A stretch of DNA of 36,644 nucleotides from Bacteroidales bacterium (GTDB lineage: Bacteria > Bacteroidota > Bacteroidia > Bacteroidales > UBA932), in assembly GCA_016290415.1 (NCBI GenBank), contig JAEETP010000012.1, forward strand, positions 1-36,644, in the 5' to 3' direction. A program made the position numbers and the translations under genes. This document shows, in pieces, positions 27,701 through 34,006 of the stretch (its first letter is position 1; every line of letters begins with the position of its first letter). The notes beneath the pieces were generated by a model, which was given only the letters and a program-made list of their open reading frames with translations, was not told the DNA's origin and searched no databases.

Positions 27701-28024
27701 CAATATGATTTCGTTAATGACCCTGACGGTTCATACGTGACTCTGTACAGAGGAACTACAGGTACTGAGAGTGGGAATGCACCATTGTACATGACAGACT
27801 CTCCAGAATATGCCGCGACATATATTAGTAACGAAGGCACATTAGTGCAAGTTAAAATACCCAAGTCCACATTAGAGCTAATGTATTACAATCAAGATGT
27901 TTCCATAAAGAATGGACTGCACTTTATGGGTAATGATGCTAATCCAACTTGGATAGGTGGATTAGAATATATATTTGCCCCGTCTATAAAAACTAATATA
28001 GTTAACCTATTTACCCCCTATTAG
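21734..28024 (+). CDS. Giant Sec-exported Rhs/TcB-like polymorphic toxin
   Basis: 2096 residues. Order seen: Sec signal (1-20); one isolated YD repeat (HFQYSHDTLGNRVSR, about 23-37); SpvB/TcB-like domain (about 125-400, TYSVPIFTAPDVNYAPSLSL and YNSQGGYGYMGYGWDIAGLS); FG-GAP-like calcium-loop repeats (DVDGDGVDEMVI about 499, DIDGDGRTEL about 627, DINADGYIDI about 677, DIDRDGYPDL about 729); a TcB-middle-like part (about 810-900); many YD repeats (about 1070-1690); Rhs core with D1764, R1769 and D1774 in YDPVLGRFLSPDP, the residues tied to autocleavage in Tc/Rhs proteins. After NDRTGE (1800-1805) comes a glycine-zipper hydrophobic region (about 1812-1935) and a variable tip. The tip has LYRG (R2006), PLYMTDSPEYAATY and GGLEY (E2078), a pattern reminiscent of ADP-ribosyltransferase folds; that is inference. 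No PAAR or T6SS marker. Confidence 0.9.
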   Translation: MKSRILLSLLALLLSGSVSAQTNHFQYSHDTLGNRVSRVYQGARQRSMPNVDTSRLINAELADDSSDDGRQPSYKYTEKDTVKISPFIKTQAEKDAYQDSMMAEVMKLRPLPVGRDIRDMTDYSVGAIPLDYGVSGSGARTYSVPIFTAPDVNYAPSLSLVYNSQGGYGYMGYGWDIAGLSEITLSSKTTYWDGVIEAPDSSDRDGVFSLDGVRLVTNLDPATSASYPLVTATGHILVAPHRGLSGYINSFTALYPDGATAVYGMSVDNRFTMPVYPVVSTTNINGDRIEYTYTFTPNFDEDARPTLTGVRYGFDAAGNASASIIFSSNISYSGVFGYYAGRKMTRKPIISTITSKSGGVNLYTYSFSNIFPASINASLLTSISVTNSSGESLPPLTFTYGYDNDTPSGTSHLQLADSITLQRGITTNPIFRRGKFVPGSYDDGLVGYAGINNYTQIGYHKYAYSYPADSILAFIPSLTNPDVRFSISPPSGFLTAEAVDVDGDGVDEMVIVSCLSTNNDGSRIKISVWKYNPLSANNVTVTSFEVTLKGRIYNGIHYSPSQRAFRWGDFRGDGTTQMLAMCYSKNCYEYGQTSWTSLVDLATGELLDEIGTQPVTFNQDRRIVCQDIDGDGRTELCIAAVDRMYVYRYENDELADDGWINVIHSDIIDTDRSYFADINADGYIDIIQASHYDDRWYFHYNTGIGFAQTDTMHICNYQADDRFMFMDIDRDGYPDLVQLRDSDILYYRNINGVGFSYYSTTATAIPDNAVLLPPNVVEHSAMSSFVTVYGKYVRIYDYTSYVPPLRHLVQSCDSFGKIVRNTYGYLPKSSTYWTGNTTVSADDGYQLRVLPIYVLTGAKGFMSETATTPSGLQETYSWYDGVVHTQGLGFCGFAKTQTSSNLDGVYHNTISVYNPQKRGVLMSVSLYSRYINHGPLATTTYSYDNNTFNGKLAPRLTQTDVTQSIDGVLSTTTYTYRSGNFDFPTKVTTLKSCTLNGAQVITKDIVETTYQHSNTPTRYVLGIVSSQDSFHDRDGDGISKMGERVVYTRDTLFRPITQHTYRLERASDNSQPTAHLSSTDRWQYDSHGNVIREESAPSGSMVFTGKSYAYDNSGRHLISSTDALGHTTTYSGFDQYGNPSIVTNHKGQLTHSYRDGWGRVTRTVHPDGTVDSLARAWGGSGVYRETSTSSGAPDVIIDYDAACREVLHAKRRFDGQWQKVATQYDQRGHRKKVSLPYRGTSPTYWTTYTYDEYGRLGLVSEPSGRMTRWKRTGTTVTETKDNIKTTRKTGPDGELRIAADSLSTVTYFYRDDGQPMLVGKTGLPATTFTYDTLGRRTSIVDPSAGTRSTSYATNANGTSTITESNALGSIATHYDSLGRMSSIIRPDFNTSFTYDTCGRLVSKISTNGTLSRYTYDAYDRPLSVKDSVPGGRWLQKAFIYDTYGRTSSVSYTNHNGYITSELYYYANGHNYKTTLPDGTVIYQLSAENDLGQPTAATSGGVTRTYGYTEYGLPTFRKLNGGALMDHSYTFDATTGNLLSRSRTYGGNTTTENFSYDNLGRLTSAANNNITYDTNNNITSMGGMGTMAYQDGDHPYRITDLYATSTSPMGTAQQSVTYTAYDRPSTIVQGDKSASFTYDADHDRVRTHITRWGENIDRYYIGGRYEINDDVMDGLSEWLYLGGDAYTAPMVLFKGQNWTQWQPYVIGRDYLGSINVLAISGALQSGGNFDAWGRGSTSFYINRGWCGHEHLEDFGLINMNARLYDPVLGRFLSPDPYVQSPDFPGNFNRYSYCLNNPLKYNDRTGELFGIDDAILIAAAGAIIGGVVGGYQGYKLGKANGATGDEMFGYIYCGVLIGCTSAMIGGYVGAAVAPMVAAAGYGGFLGGAFTGAFSGAAAGAVNGLGFGALSTGTIDGAINAGAQGMALGIFSGAAMGGAIQGVAAKVNGKSFWTGKEPRPTIELSQQTVRNDSPIKIRKPTIPKASNLNEPIQYDFVNDPDGSYVTLYRGTTGTESGNAPLYMTDSPEYAATYISNEGTLVQVKIPKSTLELMYYNQDVSIKNGLHFMGNDANPTWIGGLEYIFAPSIKTNIVNLFTPY

Positions 28025-28025
28025 A

Positions 28026-28469
28026 ATGATGGATTTACGCGGTTCATTTACAAGTACATCAGATGCACTTATCTCTATGGCTAAAGAGGTCAGTGCAAGT
28101 GAAATTTCTGATAACTGCATCTACATCAAATGCTATGATATAATTGAAGCTGAACAAAATTACAGAGATATCGGCCGTTATAAACTAGACTGTGCTCTAT
28201 ATAGAGAAAGAGTCAATCAGAATCAAATAATTGAAGACTTATTGTCATTTGTAACAATGGGGCACTTTATTGATTTGTTGGATCTCGAACTCTTTTATAC
28301 GACATCCTCAGAAAATCTAATTCTTGCTAAAGTATACTTTTCTGATTCAAAAACCATTATGCGTTGGCATGCTTGCTTGCCTAGGACTATGAGTAATATT
28401 AATAATAAACATTTCAATATCAACGATTATGCTAATGAGATTGCACAAAGATATAATTGCATGTTATAG
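28026..28469 (+). CDS. Candidate immunity protein to the Rhs toxin (147 aa)
   Basis: The ATG is one base after the TAG of the toxin gene, so translation is coupled. 147 residues, acidic, apparently cytosolic, no signal or membrane helix; I recognise no named immunity family. Base composition is visibly AT-richer than the toxin core and the flanking genes, as expected of a swapped toxin-tip/immunity cassette. Immediate adjacency to an Rhs C-terminal tip is the standard position of immunity genes in polymorphic toxin loci. The stop TAG is followed by a further 74 in-frame codons (next entry). A second in-frame ATG lies directly after the first (MM). Confidence 0.7.
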   Translation: MMDLRGSFTSTSDALISMAKEVSASEISDNCIYIKCYDIIEAEQNYRDIGRYKLDCALYRERVNQNQIIEDLLSFVTMGHFIDLLDLELFYTTSSENLILAKVYFSDSKTIMRWHACLPRTMSNINNKHFNINDYANEIAQRYNCML

Positions 28470-28694
28470 GATTACTCCGTCTTTCGTAGGAGTAAAGACT
28501 ATGGCCGGTTTCCTCTGTTTGAGAAGAGAGTCTCAAACAATTGGGAGGTTTGGACTATTAATCAGCCGAAGCAAAATGTAGGAATACTTCCAGAGTCATT
28601 TTACTCTGCAGACATCGGCAGCCCTTCAATGGTCTTGAAAAGAATTAATGAAGGTTATTTCCCCAGCGAATGGTATCCACTACACAAAGAATAA
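28470..28694 (+). pseudogene. In-frame, start-less 74-codon remnant after the immunity gene
   Basis: Directly after the TAG of the immunity gene the same frame stays open for 74 codons to TAA (28692-28694). The translation looks protein-like, with balanced composition: DYSVFRRSKDYGRFPLFEKR at the start and INEGYFPSEWYPLHKE at the end. There is no in-frame ATG near its beginning, so it cannot be made alone. Options: the C-terminus of a displaced older toxin tip or immunity gene (orphan module), or the second half of a 222-residue protein interrupted by an amber codon. Its GC content appears higher than that of the immunity gene, favouring a separate origin. A 7-bp hairpin (28472-28478 with 28489-28495) lies at its start. 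Confidence 0.5.
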
Positions 28695-28705
28695 GAATGA
28701 TCTAA

Positions 28706-29608
28706 TTACCGTTCCGGGTGGTATTTGAGGATGGATTCCTGCCACTTGGCGGTGTCGATGTGTGTGTAGATTTCTGTGGTGAGGATGGATTCGTGACCGA
28801 GCATCTGCTGGACCACGCGCAGGTCGGCGCCGTTTTCTACCAGATGGGTGGCAAAGGAGTGGCGGAAGGTGTGGGGAGAGATTTTTTTGCCGATGCCGGC
28901 TGCAGCTGCCTGTTCATTAACTAGTGTGAAGACCATCTGGCGGGTCAGCGGCCGGCCGCGGCGGTTCAGGAACAGGAAATCTTCGCAGCCTTTGGCAACG
29001 GGAAGGGTGCGGCGCTGGTCCAGGTATAGTTTTACGGCGCTCACGGCATATTCCCCCACGGGAATGAGCCGCTGCTTGCTCCCTTTGCCCTTGACCCGGA
29101 TAAAGCCTTCGTCAAAGAAAAGGTCGGAAATTTTCAGTGTGATGAGCTCGCTCACACGCAGGCCGCAGCTGTAGAGCATCTCCAGCATCGCCTTGTTGCG
29201 GTGGCCTTCTTGCTTGGAGAGGTCAACCGAGTTGATGATAGCGCTGACTTCGTCCACGCTCAGCACCACCGGCAGGTAGCGCTGCATCTTGGGCGAGTCC
29301 AGGGCGTCGCAGGGCGACTTTGAGATGCGTCCTTCGCGATCCAGGAAATCGTACAAAGATTTGATTGAACTTATGGCGCGGGCCTGGCTCCGCTTGGAGA
29401 TGTCCTGCTCTGCCATAGCGCCGATGTAGCGGCACAGGTCGTCGCCGGTGGCGTCTTCGGGCTTGGCGACGCCCGCCTCCCGCAGCCAGCCGAAAAGGGC
29501 CGACACATCCCGGGAATAGCCCTCTATGGTATTCGGGGACATACTCCGCTCGAAGCGAAGCCACGAGCGGTAGTCGGCAAGGATATCGGTGAAGCTATCT
29601 TGCGCCAT
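28706..29608 (-). CDS. xerD: Tyrosine recombinase XerD
   Basis: 300 residues, standard length. XerC/XerD resolve chromosome dimers at dif. The N-terminal SAM-like core-binding domain (1-105) is followed by the catalytic domain with Arg151 (SCGLRVSEL), Lys175, His246 and Arg249 (HTFRHSFATHL), His272 (LGHESILTTEIYTH) and nucleophile Tyr281. Spacing mirrors E. coli XerD with an offset of 2-3 residues. The start overlaps the end of nth by 14 bases, so it belongs to the ftsE-nth-xerD transcript. It sits at the edge of the Rhs island but is a housekeeping recombinase in a core operon and need not have anything to do with the island. Confidence 0.93.
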   Translation of the reverse strand: MAQDSFTDILADYRSWLRFERSMSPNTIEGYSRDVSALFGWLREAGVAKPEDATGDDLCRYIGAMAEQDISKRSQARAISSIKSLYDFLDREGRISKSPCDALDSPKMQRYLPVVLSVDEVSAIINSVDLSKQEGHRNKAMLEMLYSCGLRVSELITLKISDLFFDEGFIRVKGKGSKQRLIPVGEYAVSAVKLYLDQRRTLPVAKGCEDFLFLNRRGRPLTRQMVFTLVNEQAAAAGIGKKISPHTFRHSFATHLVENGADLRVVQQMLGHESILTTEIYTHIDTAKWQESILKYHPER

Positions 29609-30233
29609 TGGTTTTCTTGTATTCGGCGCAGAAAGGGGCCAGGCCGCACTTTTCGCACTGCGGCTTGAGCGCCTTGCACACGTAGCGGCCGTGGAGTATG
29701 AGCCAGTGGTGGGCGGTGGGACGCTTCTCTGCCGGGATGTTGGCGGTGAGGTCTTTCTCTACGGCCAGAGGCGTGGTCCCTTTGCTGAGGCCAAGCCGCC
29801 GCGCCACACGGAAAACGTGGGTGTCCACCGCAATCACGGGATTGTCCCACAGCACACTGGTGACCACATTGGCGGTTTTGCGGCCCACGCCGGGAAGCTT
29901 TTGCAGCTGCTCGCCGTCGCTGGGCACTTCGCCGCCAAAGTCGCTCATTATCATTTTTGCGGCATCTATCAGATGCTGAGTCTTGCTGTTTGGATAGGAT
30001 ACCGATTTGGTGTATTGCAGCACATCTTCAAAGCCGGCCGCGGCCATTGCCTTGGGCGTGGGGTAGGCCTCGAACAGGGCGGGGGTCACCATATTCACTC
30101 GTTTGTCGGTGCACTGGGCCGATAGCATCACCGCCACCAGCAGTTGCCAGGCGTTGTCAAAATGCAGCTCCGGCTTGGGCAGGGGCATATTCTCTTCGAA
30201 CCAGCCCACAATATCGGCATAGCGCTTTTTCAT
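29595..30233 (-). CDS. nth: Endonuclease III
   Basis: 212 residues from the ATG at 30233; an in-frame ATG 63 bases upstream lies within the ABC ATPase gene and adds non-family residues. The enzyme removes oxidised pyrimidines and nicks abasic sites. The helix-hairpin-helix LPGVGRKTANVV contains catalytic Lys119; Asp137 is in VIAVDTHVFRV; the iron-sulphur loop has Cys186, Cys193, Cys196 and Cys202 with C-x6-C-x2-C-x5-C spacing. The ATG shares one base with the TAA of the upstream gene. Confidence 0.97.
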   Translation of the reverse strand: MKKRYADIVGWFEENMPLPKPELHFDNAWQLLVAVMLSAQCTDKRVNMVTPALFEAYPTPKAMAAAGFEDVLQYTKSVSYPNSKTQHLIDAAKMIMSDFGGEVPSDGEQLQKLPGVGRKTANVVTSVLWDNPVIAVDTHVFRVARRLGLSKGTTPLAVEKDLTANIPAEKRPTAHHWLILHGRYVCKALKPQCEKCGLAPFCAEYKKTNGAR

Positions 30234-30943
30234 TAGAAGTCCAGTTCTATGATTTCCTGCTCGCTGATAATCTCGTGGCAGCTGCAGTCCTTGCACACGA
30301 AAACGCGGCCGGGATATTTGCTAAGCAGGGCGGTGTTGTGGGTCACCATAACTATGGCGGTGCCGGTCTCGCGGTTGATGCGGGTCAGCAGCTCCATAAT
30401 GCCGGCGGTGGTTTCGCCGTCCAGGTTGCCGGTGGGTTCGTCGGCCAGAATCACCGCGGGTTTATTAAGCAGGGCACGGGCAATCGCCACGCGCTGCTGC
30501 TCTCCGCCGGAGAGCTGGTGGGGCATCTTGTGGGCCTTGCTGGTGAGGCCGACCTGCTCCAGAACCTCGCTGATGCGCTCTTCAATGGCGCGCTTTTCTT
30601 TCCAGTCGGTGCTGCGGAGCACAAACTCCAGATTGTCGTGCACACTGCGGTCCATAAGCAGCTGGAAGTCCTGGAACACAACCCCCAGGGAACGCCTTAG
30701 GTATGGTATTTGCTTGCGTTTAATGCCTATGAGATTGAAATCTCCCACCCGGGCCTTGCCGTTTCGCACTGGATTTTCTGCGGTAAAAGATCTCAAAATA
30801 GAGGTCTTGCCGCTGCCGACCTTGCCGGTGAGATACACAAAATCGCCCTTGTTAAGGGTAAAGTCCAGGTCCGCGATAACCAGACTGTCGCCGTTATTGA
30901 TATCGACGCGGGAAAATTCAATCAGTGGGGTGCTAGTATCCAT
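30233..30943 (-). CDS. ftsE: FtsE-like ABC transporter ATPase
   Basis: 236 residues. Walker [10 protein letters not shown] (about 40-48), Q-loop FQDFQLL, signature LSGGEQQR, Walker [14 protein letters not shown], and switch His in MVTHNT. The closest type is FtsE/LolD; the overall form and length fit FtsE, which with FtsX activates cell-wall hydrolases at division. No FtsX gene is adjacent, which is common in Bacteroidota. The tail carries an uncommon Cys-rich bit CKDCSCHE before IIELDF; its meaning is unknown. First gene of the nth-xerD transcript, with a -7 box 5 bases before the ATG. Confidence 0.85.
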   Translation of the reverse strand: MDTSTPLIEFSRVDINNGDSLVIADLDFTLNKGDFVYLTGKVGSGKTSILRSFTAENPVRNGKARVGDFNLIGIKRKQIPYLRRSLGVVFQDFQLLMDRSVHDNLEFVLRSTDWKEKRAIEERISEVLEQVGLTSKAHKMPHQLSGGEQQRVAIARALLNKPAVILADEPTGNLDGETTAGIMELLTRINRETGTAIVMVTHNTALLSKYPGRVFVCKDCSCHEIISEQEIIELDF

Positions 30944-30947
30944 ACCC

Positions 30948-30955
30948 CAAATTTA
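30948..30955 (-). promoter_or_regulatory. -7 box for ftsE-nth-xerD
   Basis: The minus strand reads TAAATTTG, a full TAnnTTTG match, ending 4 bases before the ftsE ATG. If used, the mRNA would be leaderless or nearly so. It is mirrored by the box of the divergent gene at 30967. Confidence 0.5.
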
Positions 30956-30966
30956 GAAAAAAAGCT

Positions 30967-30974
30967 TAAATTTG
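30967..30974 (+). promoter_or_regulatory. -7 box for the TPR protein gene
   Basis: TAAATTTG, a full TAnnTTTG match, 23 bases before the ATG at 30998. Together with the divergent box at 30948-30955 it forms a 27-bp near-perfect palindrome with an 11-base centre. Confidence 0.55.
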
Positions 30975-30997
30975 ACCCAATAATAGAGTTGAATATA

Positions 30998-33900
30998 ATG
31001 CGCAATAAAATACTCTGTATGGCGGCTGCAGCGGCCCTTTTGCTGGCCGCCGTTCCCGCACCCGCCCAGGTGCTGGGAAGCGATTCTTATTCGGTGCGGC
31101 TGGAACAGGCCAAAGAACTGTACAACAGCGGGATGTATGTCTCTGCAGAGAAGGCTCTGGATGCTCTGGCAAAGGACCTTCCCGACAAACATTCGCTGCT
31201 TTATTCCGAGGTGATGGCAAACAAGATTATGTGCGCCATTGCCCTTGGCCGCGAAGATGTGGACGGCCTGGTAAAGAACCTGGAGGTGGATTTCCCCAAC
31301 GACCCGCAGCTGGCCGTGCTCAAGCTGAATCTGGCCGATGCCAAGTTTGACAGCCAGGAATATACAGACGCCCTTAAGATGTACGAGGGCATCCAGCCCC
31401 GCAACCTGTATCGCAGCGCGCACATTCCGTTCTATTTCAAGAGGTCTTACTGCAGCATATACGCCGGCAAGTACGACGAGGCTCTGGAAGGTTTCCAGAA
31501 GGTCATCGCCGCAAAACGGTCACAGTATACATTCCCGGCCATCTATTATTCGGGCTATGTGAAATATCTGCAGAAGAAGTTTGACGAGGCATATTCGTTC
31601 TTTGAGCAGGCCCGCGACGACTCCCGCTTTGCTCTGCTGGCCGAATACTATATGGTGGAGTGCAAGTTTATGATGAAGGACTATGACTACACCATAGAGA
31701 ATGGCCCTAAGCTCTATTCCCGCGTGAACAATCAGCAGAAGGCCGACCTGAGCAGGATGGTGGCCGAGTCGTATTTTGGCAAGGGAGACAACGAGGAGGC
31801 TATGCGCCACCTCAAGAAATATATCTCTTCCGGAGTAAAGGTCACCCGCAAAGACCGCTATCTCTACGGCGTGCTGGCATATTCGCTGGGCGATGTGAAC
31901 AAGGCAGAGGAGGCGCTGAAAAGGGTTGCCGGCACAGAGGACGCGATAGGGCAGAGCGCATATTACTACCTGGGCAACTGCTATTTGCAGAAGCGCAACA
32001 AAATGGCTGCCCTGGAGGCCTTCAAGGCCGCTTCTAACCTCTCTTTCGACCCGCTGGTGAGCGAAGACGCCCTGTTCAATTTTGCCAAACTTAGCTACGA
32101 TGTCAATTCCGACATCAGCGTCTTCCATAAATTCGTGGGGCTGTATCCCAACAGCGGAAAAGAAGATATTATCAAGTCTTATGTTGCCGCATCTTCTCTG
32201 GAAGATAAGGATTACGTGAGCGCCATAGAGGCCCTCCGCAGCATTGAAAAGCCCACCGCCGGCGACAGGGCCAACCTCCAGAAGGCGCTGCTGCTCCGCT
32301 CGGTGGATCTGATAAACAGCGGCGGTTACCGCACCGCCTCTCCGCTGCTGGAAGAGGCTGCCGAGATGGAAAATCACGATATGACAAGCAATGTCGCCCG
32401 TTACTATCTGGCCGATTGCCAGTATAATATGGGTAACTATAAAGCCGCCCTGGCGCAGCAGAACCAGTTGCTTATGACCCCGACGTTTATGAACACCGAC
32501 CTGGGGCATCAGCTGTACTACAATGTGGCCTACACCCACTTCAAGCTGGGCGACTACAGTTCTGCCGCAAATTATTTTGACGAGTATCTCTCCCAGTCCG
32601 CCGGCGGCAAAGGCGTCTATGACAAGGATGCCGGCGTCCGTCTGGGCGACTCTTACTTTATGCAGAGCAAGTATTCCGCTGCAGCGGTAGAGTACGAGCG
32701 TGTGGCCAAGAAATATACCGACGGCGACCTTTATCCCTGGTACCAGGCATCCCTGGCCTACGGCCTCGCCGGAAATGAATCCAAGAAGCAGGCGGTACTG
32801 GAATCCACCGTGCAGCAGAACAAGAAGTCTCCGCTGTATATGGCTTCCCTATATGAGCTTGGCCGTTCTTATGTGAACCAGGGCAAGACCGCCAAGGCCA
32901 AGAGCGCCTTCAACGAAATCATAAACCACCGCGACAGTCTTTACTACGGCAAGTCCCTGCTGGAAATGGCTATGATGAGCGCCAATGCGGGCGACTATCC
33001 CCAGGCGATATCCTACTATGACAAGGTGGTTCGCCAGCTGCGCGGCACAGCAGAGGCCCGCAACGCCCTGGCCGGGATGGAGAGCATCTATCAACTTCAG
33101 AACAGGCCTTCTGAATATCTTGCATATCTGGATAAAGTAGGGCTGTCGGGCATCAAGACCGAAAGCGAGAAGGAGAGTATGATATTCGATGCCGCAGAGC
33201 AGATATACTTCTCAGGCAACTATGCCAACGCCCTGCGTGCGCTCCGCAACTACATAGAAACCTATCCTGAAGGGGAAAAGGTGGGGCAGGCCCATTACTA
33301 TATGGCCGAATCCTACCGCAAGCAGGGTCGCAAGGAGTTTGCCGCCGATGCCTACGAAAAGGCCCTGGAGTCGGTTACCGGCGAGACGGCGGAGTCCGCA
33401 ACCCGCAACTATGCCGACCTGACCTATTCGCTGGGCCAGTACGATAAATCTGCAACCGCATACGAGAAGTTGATAGGCCTTACCTCCAGCGACGAGGTGC
33501 GCGCCGCCGCCCGCCTGGGCCTGATCCGTTCGGAATACGGCGGCCGCCACTATATGCGTGCTATTGGCGAGGTGGAGAAGCTCCGCAGCGAGTCGCCCGA
33601 CGAGGCATCCCTGCGCCAGGCCGATTTCATCGCCGCCAAATCTTACATCGTGCTGGGCAACCGCGAATCTGCGAATCCCATCCTGACAGAGCTTTCTGCT
33701 GATGTCTCCGACGCCATAGGCGCCGAGAGTGCCTACATCCTGATAGAGGAGGCCTACAACCGCGGCGATTTCGCCACCCTCGAGACCAAGGTATACGAGT
33801 TTGCCGACAAGAAGAGCGACCAGGTTTACTGGCTGGCCAAGAGCTTCATAGCCCTGGGCGACTCATTTGCCGACCGCGGCGATTTTGAGCAGGCTCAGGC

Positions 33901-34006
33901 CACCTGGCAGAGCATAGCCGACAATTATAAATCATCGGGCCGCCAGGACGACGTTCCGGAGCAGGTTCAGATGAGATTAATGAAGATTAAATCGAAGATC
34001 AAATAG
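30998..34006 (+). CDS. Large periplasmic tetratricopeptide-repeat protein
   Basis: 1002 residues from the ATG at 30998, which begins a proper Sec signal (MRNKILCMAAAAALLLAAVP); the longer open frame upstream overlaps ftsE and was rejected. The body consists of many TPR-like helix pairs, for example AKELYNSGMYVSAEKALDAL, FQKVIAAKRSQYTFPAIYYS, and YMAESYRKQGRKEFAADAYE. No enzyme domain is seen. TPR proteins scaffold complexes; in Bacteroidota such giant periplasmic TPR proteins are conserved, with poorly known roles. The stop is followed directly, without a gap, by the ATG of the outer-membrane barrel gene, so the two probably work together at the outer membrane. Confidence 0.9.
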   Translation: MRNKILCMAAAAALLLAAVPAPAQVLGSDSYSVRLEQAKELYNSGMYVSAEKALDALAKDLPDKHSLLYSEVMANKIMCAIALGREDVDGLVKNLEVDFPNDPQLAVLKLNLADAKFDSQEYTDALKMYEGIQPRNLYRSAHIPFYFKRSYCSIYAGKYDEALEGFQKVIAAKRSQYTFPAIYYSGYVKYLQKKFDEAYSFFEQARDDSRFALLAEYYMVECKFMMKDYDYTIENGPKLYSRVNNQQKADLSRMVAESYFGKGDNEEAMRHLKKYISSGVKVTRKDRYLYGVLAYSLGDVNKAEEALKRVAGTEDAIGQSAYYYLGNCYLQKRNKMAALEAFKAASNLSFDPLVSEDALFNFAKLSYDVNSDISVFHKFVGLYPNSGKEDIIKSYVAASSLEDKDYVSAIEALRSIEKPTAGDRANLQKALLLRSVDLINSGGYRTASPLLEEAAEMENHDMTSNVARYYLADCQYNMGNYKAALAQQNQLLMTPTFMNTDLGHQLYYNVAYTHFKLGDYSSAANYFDEYLSQSAGGKGVYDKDAGVRLGDSYFMQSKYSAAAVEYERVAKKYTDGDLYPWYQASLAYGLAGNESKKQAVLESTVQQNKKSPLYMASLYELGRSYVNQGKTAKAKSAFNEIINHRDSLYYGKSLLEMAMMSANAGDYPQAISYYDKVVRQLRGTAEARNALAGMESIYQLQNRPSEYLAYLDKVGLSGIKTESEKESMIFDAAEQIYFSGNYANALRALRNYIETYPEGEKVGQAHYYMAESYRKQGRKEFAADAYEKALESVTGETAESATRNYADLTYSLGQYDKSATAYEKLIGLTSSDEVRAAARLGLIRSEYGGRHYMRAIGEVEKLRSESPDEASLRQADFIAAKSYIVLGNRESANPILTELSADVSDAIGAESAYILIEEAYNRGDFATLETKVYEFADKKSDQVYWLAKSFIALGDSFADRGDFEQAQATWQSIADNYKSSGRQDDVPEQVQMRLMKIKSKIK

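Noticed and set aside
21734-28024. Type VI secretion effector
   Set aside because: There is no PAAR motif, no VgrG/Hcp genes nearby, and the N-terminus is a Sec signal peptide.
28706-29608. Tyrosine recombinase as the integrase of the Rhs island
   Set aside because: Length, residues and co-transcription with nth and ftsE mark it as housekeeping XerD; no att repeats were seen around the island.
30710-30997. Upstream extension of the TPR protein
   Set aside because: It overlaps ftsE antisense and would bury the signal peptide that starts at 30998.
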